Source of the DNA: Actinomycetota bacterium
GTDB lineage: Bacteria > Actinomycetota > Thermoleophilia > Solirubrobacterales > Solirubrobacteraceae
Length of the DNA: 6,982 nt
NCBI GenBank assembly: GCA_009699915.1
Contig: WLNG01000072.1
Location: 1-6,982, forward strand
Direction of reading: 5' to 3'
Shown here: positions 1 through 6,578 of the stretch, piece by piece
How the letters are laid out: each line of letters begins with the position of its first letter
Numbering within the stretch: the first letter of the stretch is position 1
Program-made: the position numbers and the translations under genes
The notes under the pieces: generated by a model
Told to the model about the DNA's origin: nothing
Database searches by the model: none
Seen by the model: only the letters and a program-made list of their open reading frames with translations

Positions 1-404
1 ACGGTGGTGGAGATTCCGGCCTTCTCCTTGGCGATCCACCAGAGCGCGAGGCTGATCAGCACAGTGAGGATCAGCTTCGTACGGCCGCGCAGTCCGAGCG
101 AGCGGCGCTTGACGATCTTCACGTAGTCGTCGGCGAACCCGATCCCCGCGCAGGCGACGAGCGTGCCGAAGACGCCGACCGCGCGCCAATCCCAGTTGGT
201 GAGGATCAGGAACGGAACCGCGATCGCGATCACGATGATCACGCCGCCCATCGTCGGCGTTCCCGCCTTGGCGTGGTGCCCGGCGGGCCCCTCCTCGCGG
301 ATCTGCTGCCCGAACTGCCGGTCATGCATGAAGGCGATGAACCGGGGTGAGAGGAAGATGCAGAGCAGCAGCGCAGCCGTTCCGCCGATCAGGACCTCAC
401 CCAT
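1..404 (-). CDS. mraY: Phospho-MurNAc-pentapeptide transferase MraY (3' end cut off by window)
   Basis: MraY is a polytopic membrane enzyme that transfers phospho-MurNAc-pentapeptide from UDP to undecaprenyl phosphate, forming lipid I. The window holds the first 134 residues, about 40% of the usual 320-360. No single open-frame listing marks this gene because it has no stop in the window, but the frame from the ATG at 404 reads cleanly to base 1. Hydrophobic segments are visible at about 3-20, 55-69, 75-91 and 111-125. Family motifs are EEGPAGHHAKAGTPTMGG (37-54) and GFADDYVKI (89-97), where D92-D93 match the catalytic-site aspartate pair of E. coli MraY (D115/D116), followed by the RRSLGLRGRTKL cytoplasmic loop (100-111). 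The ATG is preceded at 6 nt by GGAGG and overlaps the murF 3' end by 8 nt, pointing to coupled translation. Confidence 0.96.
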   Translation of the reverse strand, partial: MGEVLIGGTAALLLCIFLSPRFIAFMHDRQFGQQIREEGPAGHHAKAGTPTMGGVIIVIAIAVPFLILTNWDWRAVGVFGTLVACAGIGFADDYVKIVKRRSLGLRGRTKLILTVLISLALWWIAKEKAGISTT

Positions 405-1698
405 CTGAGGCCTCCGGGCGCTCCGCCAGCGCGTGGGCGATGACCTCGAGGCCGACCCCGCGCGAAGCCTTCACGAGCACCACGTCGCCGGGCTCGACGA
501 GCTCCGGAATGAGCGCGGCGGCCTCGGCGGCCGTCTGCGTCGCCCGGACCGGCCCGCCGAACGCCGGGCCCGCATGCGCAGCGAGCGGTCCGACCGTGAC
601 GAGCAGCCCGACCCCGGCATCGCGCGCGTGGACTCCGAGCTCAGCGTGGAAGCGGCGCTCGTCGGGTCCAAGCTCAAGCATGTCGCCGAGAACGGCGACG
701 CTCCGGCCGGAGGCCGTCCCGGCGAGGTCGTCGAGGGCGGCCTGCATCGACATCGGATTCGCGTTGTAGCAGTCGTCGATGACGGTGACACCGCCGCCAA
801 CGTCGATCCGCTCTCCGCGCAGCCGCGACAGCTCGACCTCGATCCTGCCCTCCGGCTCGACCCCCACGGCACGCGCGGCGGCGAGCGCGGCAAGCGCGTT
901 GCGGCGCAGGTGACTGGATGGCAGCGGAATGTCGAGCCCCGGTGGAAGGCGCTCCACGTCTCCGCCGGGACCGAAGGTCACCAGGCCCGGGACACCGGCG
1001 AGATGCGGCGCGAGCAACGGGTCGGCGAACGGGACGATCCCCACGCCGTCGGCCGGCAGCGCGTGCAGCAGTTCGGCCTTTGCGGCCGCGATCGCCTCGA
1101 CCGAACCGAGCAGTTCGAGGTGGACCGGCCCGACGCTCACGACGATGCCCACGTCCGGCTGCGCGATCGCTGCGAGCTCGGTGATCTGGCCGGCGCCGCG
1201 CATTCCCATCTCCAGGACGAGGACCTCGGTGTGCTCGGACGCCTCGAGGATCGTCAGCGGGACACCGAGCTCGGTGTTGCGATTGCCGGCGGTCGCGACG
1301 GTGCGCAGGCTCCCGGCGAGCATCGCGCGCAGGATGTCCTTCGTGGTCGTCTTTCCGGTCGAGCCCGTGATCCCGATCACGCGGCAGCCGAGCTCGTGAC
1401 GCCATGCGGTCGCAAGCCGCTGCAGCGCCGCAAGCGGGTCGTCGGCGACGAGCACCACCCCGGGCCCCTCGACGTCACGATGCTCCGGCGCCACGAGCAC
1501 GCCCCACGCGCCGGTTGCCAGCGCTGCGGCGGCGAAGCGCCCGCCATCGTCGCGCTCCCCTGCGAGCCCGACGAAGAGATCGCCGGAGGCAACCTCGCGC
1601 GAATCGATGACGACCCGCTGCGGGCCGATCGGCCCGGCCCCCGAGACGAGCTCGGCCCCGGCCTCGTGCGCGATGCGCTGCGCATCCCAGGAGCGCAT
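397..1698 (-). CDS. murF: UDP-MurNAc-tripeptide:D-alanyl-D-alanine ligase (MurF)
   Basis: Cytoplasmic Mur ligase that adds D-Ala-D-Ala to the UDP-MurNAc-tripeptide, completing the pentapeptide precursor. The 433 residues are close to the usual 450. Visible motifs: N-terminal substrate-binding region with IDSREVASGDLFVGL (31-45), P-loop GITGSTGKTTTKD (109-121), GNRNTELGVPLTIL (138-151), EMGMRGAGQI (163-172), VGPVHLELLGS (189-199), probable carbamylated lysine K207, the HxxxN of the central-domain end (H263, N267), VIDDCYNANPMSM (307-319) and VLGDMLELG (336-344). GNRNTELG and YNANP separate MurF from MurC, MurD and MurE. The ATG at 1698 overlaps the murE stop by one base. Only a G-run, not a clean AGGAGG, precedes it, so re-initiation after murE is the likely route. 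The stop lies 8 nt inside mraY. Confidence 0.96.
   Translation of the reverse strand: MRSWDAQRIAHEAGAELVSGAGPIGPQRVVIDSREVASGDLFVGLAGERDDGGRFAAAALATGAWGVLVAPEHRDVEGPGVVLVADDPLAALQRLATAWRHELGCRVIGITGSTGKTTTKDILRAMLAGSLRTVATAGNRNTELGVPLTILEASEHTEVLVLEMGMRGAGQITELAAIAQPDVGIVVSVGPVHLELLGSVEAIAAAKAELLHALPADGVGIVPFADPLLAPHLAGVPGLVTFGPGGDVERLPPGLDIPLPSSHLRRNALAALAAARAVGVEPEGRIEVELSRLRGERIDVGGGVTVIDDCYNANPMSMQAALDDLAGTASGRSVAVLGDMLELGPDERRFHAELGVHARDAGVGLLVTVGPLAAHAGPAFGGPVRATQTAAEAAALIPELVEPGDVVLVKASRGVGLEVIAHALAERPEASDG
411..415 (-). promoter_or_regulatory. Ribosome-binding site of mraY
   Basis: GGAGG on the minus strand, 6 nt before the mraY ATG at 404 and located inside the murF 3' end. It confirms the mraY start. 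Confidence 0.75.
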
Positions 1699-3137
1699 CA
1701 GTCGGACGCCCCCGCCAGTGCGGCGCGCGCGACGCTGCGGTCGTCGAACGGCACCGTCACCCCGCCGGCGAACTCCTGCCCCTGCTCATGGCCCTTGCCC
1801 GCGATCACAACGACGTCCCCCGGGCGCGCGAGCGCGACGGCCTCGCGGATCGCGTGCTCACGGTCGGTGATCACCGACGTACGCTGCGCGTCCTGCGTTG
1901 CAATCCCGGCGACGACCTCGGCGATGATCGCCTCTGGGTCCTCCGATCGCGGGTTGTCGGAGGTGATGATCGCCAGATCGGCCTCCCTGGCCCCGATCTC
2001 TCCCATCAGCGGACGCTTGCCGCGGTCTCGGTCGCCGCCGCAGCCGAAGACCGCGATCACGCGCGCCGCGGTGAGCTCGCGAGCGGCCCGTAGGACGTTC
2101 TCCAGCGAATCCGGCGTGTGGGCATAGTCGACGATCACCGTGAAGTCCTGACCCGCGTCGACCGGCTCGAAGCGTCCTGGCGCGACCGCAGCCTGCGGGA
2201 GTGCGCCGGCGATCGCCTCGTCATCAACCCCGATGGCGCGCGCGGCGGCGATCGCGCAGAGAGCATTGAGCACGTTGAACGCGCCGGGGAGCGGGATCGC
2301 CCAGTCGCGCCCGTCGGCGCTGAAGCGCGCGCCAGAGGGATGCGTTTCGACCGCAGACGCGCGCAGCTGCGCGTCGTCGCTGTAGAGCCCGACCCGCAGC
2401 GCCTGCGGGAACTCCTGCGCGAGGCGACGCCCGTGCGCGTCATCCACGTTGACGATCATCTGGCGCGGCCCGGCCGCGAACAGCAGGCGCTTGGCCTGGA
2501 AGTAGTGCTCGAGCGTCTCGTGGAAGTCGAGGTGATCCTGTGTGAGATTCGTGAAGACCGCGACGTCCCAGTGGATCGCATCGGCGCGGTGAAGCGCAAG
2601 GGCGTGCGAGGAGACCTCCATCACGCAGGCGCGGTCACCGGCCGCGTCCATCTGCGCAAAGAGCTCTTGGAGGTCGATCGCCTCCGGGGTGGTGCGCTCC
2701 GCCGCGATCCGCTGACCACCGACGATCTGATCGACGGTGCCGAGCAGCCCGCTCGGGATGCCGCCTGCCTCTAGCAGCGCGCGCGTGAGGAAGCTGGTCG
2801 TCGTCTTGCCGTTCGTTCCCGTCACGCCGATCAACTGCAGGCGCGCCGTCGGATCGCCGCTCAGGCGCGCAGCTACGGGAGCCATCACGGCGCGGACCTC
2901 GGGGACGAGAACCTCCGGGACCCCCAAGCCGAGCTGCCGCTCGACGACGAGCGCCGCCGCGCCGCGCTCGACCGCCTGGGCAGCGAAGTCATGGCCGTCA
3001 CGATCGAAGCCGGGCACGCAGAAGAAGAGACTGCCGGGGGCGACGCGGCGATCGTCATAGGCAAGCGCCACGATCTCCGTCGCCGAGAGCTCCGCGGCGG
3101 CGGGAACGATGCCTCGGAAGAGGGCGCACAGCTCCAT
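1698..3137 (-). CDS. murE: UDP-MurNAc-L-Ala-D-Glu:diaminopimelate ligase (MurE)
   Basis: Cytoplasmic ATP-dependent Mur ligase adding the third stem-peptide residue to UDP-MurNAc-L-Ala-D-Glu. The 479 residues fit the family. Motifs: P-loop GVTGTNGKTTT (104-114), TTPEAIDLQ (149-157), EVSSHAL (174-180), FTNLTQDHLDFH (195-206), probable carbamylated lysine K216, DYAHTPDSLENVL (337-349), FGCGGDRDRGKRPLMG (364-379), DNPR (394-397) and GKGHE (447-451). DNPR is the established signature of diaminopimelate-adding enzymes, as opposed to lysine-adding ones; the meso or LL isomer cannot be read from it. The start is the ATG at 3137. The frame stays open to 3269, but that 44-residue extension is Arg/Ser-rich, overlaps the ftsI coding region and looks like shadow coding. 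There is a 31-nt gap after ftsI and no convincing ribosome-binding site. The stop shares one base with the murF start (TGATG). Confidence 0.96.
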   Translation of the reverse strand: MELCALFRGIVPAAAELSATEIVALAYDDRRVAPGSLFFCVPGFDRDGHDFAAQAVERGAAALVVERQLGLGVPEVLVPEVRAVMAPVAARLSGDPTARLQLIGVTGTNGKTTTSFLTRALLEAGGIPSGLLGTVDQIVGGQRIAAERTTPEAIDLQELFAQMDAAGDRACVMEVSSHALALHRADAIHWDVAVFTNLTQDHLDFHETLEHYFQAKRLLFAAGPRQMIVNVDDAHGRRLAQEFPQALRVGLYSDDAQLRASAVETHPSGARFSADGRDWAIPLPGAFNVLNALCAIAAARAIGVDDEAIAGALPQAAVAPGRFEPVDAGQDFTVIVDYAHTPDSLENVLRAARELTAARVIAVFGCGGDRDRGKRPLMGEIGAREADLAIITSDNPRSEDPEAIIAEVVAGIATQDAQRTSVITDREHAIREAVALARPGDVVVIAGKGHEQGQEFAGGVTVPFDDRSVARAALAGASD

Positions 3138-3168
3138 CTCGGGGCAGCGTACCCGCGGGTCCGGGGGA
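3138..3168 (-). other. ftsI-murE intergenic gap, the only one longer than 3 nt
   Basis: This 31-nt spacer separates the ftsI stop from the murE ATG. It holds a perfect 10-nt palindrome (ACCCGCGGGT, 3151-3160) that could form at most a 3-bp stem with a 4-nt loop, and no clear Shine-Dalgarno core; only CCCCGAG lies next to the ATG. There is no U-run, so it is not a terminator. Confidence 0.55.
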
Positions 3169-4830
3169 TCAGTTCGGCGCGATGCGCAGGTACGGGAGCG
3201 CGAACGCGGCGATCTTCCCGAAGGCCGGAGCGGCGACCGCGCCACCGTAGATCTGGCCCTGCGGCTCATCCACGATCACCGACACGAGCAACTCGGGGTG
3301 GCGCGCAGGCGCCATCCCGACGAACGATGCGACGTACTTGGAGTCGGAGTAGGCGCCGGTCTGCGGATCGATCTTGTTCGCCGTTCCGGTCTTGCCGGCG
3401 AGCGTGTAGCCCGGAATCGAGACCTCGCTCGCCGTCCCGCCCGCCGCGAGCACGCCCTCGAGCATCCGGCGCACCTGGGCCGAGGTCTTCTCGGAGATCA
3501 CTCGCCGTCCGGCGGGCGTTGCGACAGGGCGCCCGCCGACCGAGGCGACGACGTGCGGAGCGCGCAGGATGCCGCCATTGGCGAGCGCACCGTAGGCGGC
3601 CACCATCTGCATCGGAGTGACGAGAATCCCCTGTCCGATCGGCAGGTTGCCCATCGAGACGCCGGAGTACTTCTCCAGCGGCAGAACGAGCCCCTGTTCC
3701 TCGCCGGGAAGGTCGACACCGCTCAGGGTGCCGAACCCGAAACGCCGCACCCAGCTGTCGAAGCTGCGTGCGCCGAGCCGGCGGCCGATGAAGATCGTCC
3801 CGATGTTGCTCGACTGGGCGAGGATCCCCCCGGTGTCGAGGGTCACCCAGCCACGACCGTGCGACTCGCCGATCGTGCGGTCGTACATGTGGATCGTCGG
3901 CGGCAGGTTGAAGCTTGTCTTGGGCGTTACCGCGCCCTCCTGCAACGCGCCGGCGACCGTGAATGGCTTGAAGGTCGAACCGGGCTCGTAGGTGAAGCCC
4001 ACGGCCTTGTTCTGGAGCGCCTGCGCCGGCGCGGCTCCCGGCTTGTTGGCGTCGATGCGCGGCCAGTTCGCGAGTGCGAGGATCGAGCCGTCGCGAGGGT
4101 CCATGACGATCGCAGTAGCGCCCTTGGGCCGGTAGGCCTCTCCGACGCCCTGCAGAACCTGTTCGGCGTTTGCCTGGATCTCCGCGTCGATCGTCAGCCG
4201 GATGGTCGAGCCGGGGCGTTCCGGTGACACGTCACGGACGTTGATCGCCTGTCGCGCACCATCGAAGACGAGCCGCTGCTTGCCATCGGTTCCCCGCATC
4301 CGGCGCTCCTGGCTGTACTCGAGGCCGAAGAGGCCACTCCCGTCCAGGCCGACGGAGCCGATCACCTGCGAGGCGAGCATCCCGCGCGGGTAGCTGCGCA
4401 GATGGCCGGGAGTGAGATCGATTCCCTCGAGCTTCAGCGCGCGGACCTTTTCCGAGATGGTCGCGGGCACGTTGCGCATCAGATAGACGAACCCGGTGTC
4501 GCGCCTGGCGAGCTTCTGCGTGAGCGTCGCGGGCTCCACGCCGAGGATCGGCGCGAGCCGCGCGGCCGTCTTGACGGGGTCCTTCACCAGGTACGGCGTG
4601 GCGGAGATGTCGTCGGCGGGCTCGGAGGTCGCCAGCGGGATCCCCTTGCGATCGACGATCGCCCCGCGACGCGCCGGCACAGTGCGCTCGGTGACCTGCT
4701 GCGAGGCGGCTGCGTTGGAGAGCCCACCTCCCTTGATGACGGTCATGTACCCGGCACGCAGGGCCGCTGCGCCGAGCGCCGTCAGGAAGATGGCGAAAAG
4801 GATTCCTAGGCGACGCTCAACCTGCGGCAC
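3169..4830 (-). CDS. ftsI: Class B penicillin-binding protein, septal peptidoglycan transpeptidase (FtsI/PbpB)
   Basis: A monofunctional D,D-transpeptidase, 553 residues, anchored in the membrane and acting outside the cytoplasm to crosslink septal peptidoglycan. It has a very short cytoplasmic start, one transmembrane helix (about 8-27), a PBP-dimerisation/pedestal domain with RRGAIVDRKG (54-63) and GLFGLEYSQE (166-175), then the transpeptidase domain from about 235 to 545. The three catalytic motifs are all present: STFK (nucleophile S285, K288), SSN (340-342) and KTGT (480-483). There are no PASTA repeats after the catalytic domain. The start is GTG at 4830, abutting the ftsL TAG stop with zero spacing, with GGAGG 8 nt upstream inside ftsL. 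The next ATG in frame (codon 29) would remove the membrane anchor. Location between ftsL and murE supports the division-specific FtsI rather than an elongation or sporulation class B PBP. Confidence 0.95.
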   Translation of the reverse strand: MPQVERRLGILFAIFLTALGAAALRAGYMTVIKGGGLSNAAASQQVTERTVPARRGAIVDRKGIPLATSEPADDISATPYLVKDPVKTAARLAPILGVEPATLTQKLARRDTGFVYLMRNVPATISEKVRALKLEGIDLTPGHLRSYPRGMLASQVIGSVGLDGSGLFGLEYSQERRMRGTDGKQRLVFDGARQAINVRDVSPERPGSTIRLTIDAEIQANAEQVLQGVGEAYRPKGATAIVMDPRDGSILALANWPRIDANKPGAAPAQALQNKAVGFTYEPGSTFKPFTVAGALQEGAVTPKTSFNLPPTIHMYDRTIGESHGRGWVTLDTGGILAQSSNIGTIFIGRRLGARSFDSWVRRFGFGTLSGVDLPGEEQGLVLPLEKYSGVSMGNLPIGQGILVTPMQMVAAYGALANGGILRAPHVVASVGGRPVATPAGRRVISEKTSAQVRRMLEGVLAAGGTASEVSIPGYTLAGKTGTANKIDPQTGAYSDSKYVASFVGMAPARHPELLVSVIVDEPQGQIYGGAVAAPAFGKIAAFALPYLRIAPN

Positions 4831-5613
4831 CTAGGGTGCCTCCGTCCCGGCCGCGACGCCACCGATCTCCTGCGCGCTGGCGGGCTTCTGCGCTGGCGCC
4901 TGCTCGACGGGCGGCGCCTGCTTGGCCGGCGCGGTCTCCTGAACAGGCGTCTGCTCGGGCTGGGCTGGCTCAGCGGGGGCCGCATCGGCGGCAGGCTGAT
5001 CGGCTGCCTGCTGATCGGTGGCCGGGTCGGCCGGCGCGACGGCCGCCGGGTTGACGGCGCTGGCCGCCGCGGCCGGATCGCCCCCGGAGCACTTCTTCGA
5101 GCCACCGGCCGTCATGTAACAGACCGCTCCGGCGCCGGGCATCACCATTCCGAGGCGTGAGGCGACGCCCTCGATCCGCTGACCAGTCTCCAGGCGAGCG
5201 ATCAGCGCACGTTTGGAGGCGATGTTGCGCTCAAGGACCTGTGCCTGCTCGACGTTGGCGCTGATGCCCGCGTTGAGCTTCAGCAGCGAGACCTGCAGAA
5301 AGACCAAGCCGAGCAACATTCCCGCGAAGACGAAGATCAGCGCCCGCCCGCGCAGCCGCGAGGCGACCCGACGTGGGAGTGCGAGCAGGCCGTGCAGCGA
5401 CGGCCGCGGAAGATGCAGCCGCGGTGCGACGGGCAGCGCGACGGGAACACCCGCCATCGCTGAGGTGCGAGGACGACCTGCGGCAGGGCCGGAGACCCGA
5501 CGCGGCGGGCGCGACGGACGGACGGTCCGCGGCGGGGCGGCGGCACGCTCACGCGGGCGCGGCGGAGCTCCCAGACGTCCTGCGGCGGTGGCGGCCGGAG
5601 GCGGCGGGGTCAT
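4831..5613 (-). CDS. ftsL: FtsL-type bitopic cell division protein with Pro-rich N-terminus and long Ala/Pro/Gln C-terminal tail
   Basis: This 260-residue protein occupies the ftsL position between rsmH and ftsI. FtsL is a single-pass divisome protein that pairs with FtsB/DivIC and helps activate FtsW-FtsI septal synthesis. Layout: a basic Pro/Arg-rich cytoplasmic region (1-90), one hydrophobic segment (about 91-112, LIFVFAGMLLGLVFLQVSLL), a probable short coiled coil (113-147) and the septum-protein motif IEGVASRLGMVMP (147-159). FtsL proteins usually end soon after that motif. Here there follows a segment with two cysteines (C165, C175) and about 80 residues rich in Ala, Pro and Gln (180-260). 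Long Pro-rich N-termini are known in actinobacterial FtsL. The ATG at 5613 has a GGAGG 7 nt upstream and overlaps the rsmH stop. A second ATG at 5457 lacks a visible ribosome-binding site. Position and topology carry the call, since primary sequence is weakly conserved in this family. Confidence 0.8.
   Translation of the reverse strand: MTPPPPAATAAGRLGAPPRPRERAAAPPRTVRPSRPPRRVSGPAAGRPRTSAMAGVPVALPVAPRLHLPRPSLHGLLALPRRVASRLRGRALIFVFAGMLLGLVFLQVSLLKLNAGISANVEQAQVLERNIASKRALIARLETGQRIEGVASRLGMVMPGAGAVCYMTAGGSKKCSGGDPAAAASAVNPAAVAPADPATDQQAADQPAADAAPAEPAQPEQTPVQETAPAKQAPPVEQAPAQKPASAQEIGGVAAGTEAP
4834..5076 (-). other. Low-complexity Ala/Pro/Gln-rich coding tail of the FtsL-type protein
   Basis: These codons specify residues 180-260 of the FtsL-type protein, dominated by Ala, Pro, Gln, Glu and Asp with imperfect recurring short units such as QAPP, EQAPAQ and DQPAAD. 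There is no exact tandem repeat. The composition suggests a disordered extracytoplasmic linker or wall-spanning tail; that role is inference. Confidence 0.6.
4839..4843 (-). promoter_or_regulatory. Ribosome-binding site of ftsI, deciding a GTG start
   Basis: GGAGG on the minus strand, 8 nt before the GTG at 4830 and within the last codons of ftsL. It supports the GTG that directly follows the ftsL TAG as the true start, which keeps the membrane anchor. Confidence 0.75.
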
Positions 5614-6575
5614 GCGGACACCTCCGACGGGCCGGTCAGGCGCCGGGCGCCACGCAGGCGCGCCGACTGAGAGCGGGGGTTCTGTGCCGCCTCGTCGGGC
5701 GAGGCCACGATGCCGCCGCGAGCCAGCAGCTCGGCCTCAGGCTCCCGTCCGCAGCCGCAGACCGGCAGATCGGGCGGGCAGGTGCAGCCCTGAGCGAGAC
5801 CGGCCAGGAAGCGCTTCACGCGACGATCTTCCAGAGAATGGAACGAGATCCCTGCAAATCGCCCGTTTTCGCCGAGCAGATCCCATGCGCCGGGCAGCCC
5901 CTCGTCGATCTGTCCGAGTTCGTCATTGACGGCGATTCGCAGCGCCTGGAAGGTGCGCTTGGCGGGGTGGCCGGCGGCGAAGCGGGCCGGAGTCGGGATC
6001 GCCTGCGTGATGACGTCGACCAGGCGTGTCGTCGTCGTGATCGGCTCGCGATCACGCTCACGCACGATCGCCCGCGCAATCTGCCCGGCGTAGCGCTCCT
6101 CGCCGTACTCGCGCAGGATCGAGCGCAGCCGGCGCTCGTCCCACGTTGCGACGATGTCAGCGGCGCTGGTGGGATCCTCGGGATCCATCCGCATGTCCAG
6201 CGGCGCCTGCGCGCTGTAGGAGAAGCCGCGCTGCGGCGTGTCGATCTGCATCGACGAGACGCCGAGGTCCAGGTAGACGATGTCGGCCCGTACGCCCTCG
6301 GCCCGCAGGCGCTCGAGAACCTGCGCGAAGGGACCGAGCTCCAGACGGGTGCGACAGGGCGCCTCGTCGGCGAACCGGGCGAAGCGCTCGACAACCTCGG
6401 GGTCGCGATCGATCCCGATCAGCAGGCCGTCGGGCCCGAGCCGCTCGGCGATCAGGCGCGCATGGCCTCCCCCGCCGAAGGTCGCGTCGACCGCGATCTC
6501 GCCGGGCTGTGGGTCGAGCAGGTCAAGCAGCTCGCCGGCGAGAACGGGGACGTGGCCCTCGGTCATCACGATCAT
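5610..6575 (-). CDS. rsmH: 16S rRNA (cytosine(1402)-N(4))-methyltransferase RsmH
   Basis: RsmH (MraW) is a cytoplasmic SAM-dependent enzyme that N4-methylates C1402 of 16S rRNA in the decoding centre. The 321 residues match the family length. Visible motifs in order are GHVPVLAGELL (7-17), the SAM-binding loop DATFGGGGHARLI (30-42), GIDRDP (54-59), DLGVSSMQID (103-112), RGFSY and PLDMRMD (116-131), YGEERYAGQIARAI (157-170), HPAKRTFQALRIAVNDEL (203-220), ISFHSLEDRRVKRF (243-256) and a terminal NPRSQSARLR (299-308). A CxC-x6-CxC cluster (C264, C266, C273, C275) sits after the SLED motif; many non-proteobacterial homologues have a similar insert. The start is ambiguous: ATG codons occur at 6575 and 6566 (codon 4, giving MTEGHVPVL), and only a weak GGGTAGG lies upstream. 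The longer form is given. The start is 3 nt after the mraZ stop, and the stop overlaps ftsL by 4 nt (ATGA). Confidence 0.97.
   Translation of the reverse strand: MIVMTEGHVPVLAGELLDLLDPQPGEIAVDATFGGGGHARLIAERLGPDGLLIGIDRDPEVVERFARFADEAPCRTRLELGPFAQVLERLRAEGVRADIVYLDLGVSSMQIDTPQRGFSYSAQAPLDMRMDPEDPTSAADIVATWDERRLRSILREYGEERYAGQIARAIVRERDREPITTTTRLVDVITQAIPTPARFAAGHPAKRTFQALRIAVNDELGQIDEGLPGAWDLLGENGRFAGISFHSLEDRRVKRFLAGLAQGCTCPPDLPVCGCGREPEAELLARGGIVASPDEAAQNPRSQSARLRGARRLTGPSEVSA
5621..5625 (-). promoter_or_regulatory. Ribosome-binding site of the ftsL-type gene
   Basis: GGAGG on the minus strand, 7 nt before the ATG at 5613 and inside the rsmH 3' end. It favours the long form with the Pro/Arg-rich N-terminus over the ATG at 5457, which has no comparable site. 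Confidence 0.75.
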
Positions 6576-6578
6576 GGC

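Noticed and set aside
433..2127. Plus-strand open frame of 564 codons opposite murF and murE
   Set aside because: It lies antisense to two genes with complete catalytic motifs, crosses their junction, is rich in Arg, Asp, Gly and Glu without recognisable domains, and is what GC-rich third positions on the minus strand produce on the other strand.
3151..3160. Palindrome ACCCGCGGGT as an operator or terminator
   Set aside because: Stem potential is only 3 bp with a 4-nt loop, there is no U-tract, and 10-nt GC palindromes are expected by chance in DNA of this composition.
3138..3269. N-terminal extension of MurE by 44 residues to a start at 3269
   Set aside because: The added residues are Arg/Ser-rich, overlap the ftsI 3' end by about 100 nt and do not resemble a MurE N-terminus, whereas the ATG at 3137 gives a normal-length protein.
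3109..4227. Plus-strand open frame of 372 codons opposite ftsI and the murE start
   Set aside because: Antisense shadow of a well-supported PBP; Arg/Asp/His-rich translation, no motif, no ribosome-binding site of note.
5213..5929. Plus-strand open frame of 238 codons opposite ftsL and rsmH
   Set aside because: Low-complexity Arg/Gly/Ala translation antisense to the Pro-rich ftsL N-terminus and the rsmH end; it spans a gene junction and shows no domain.
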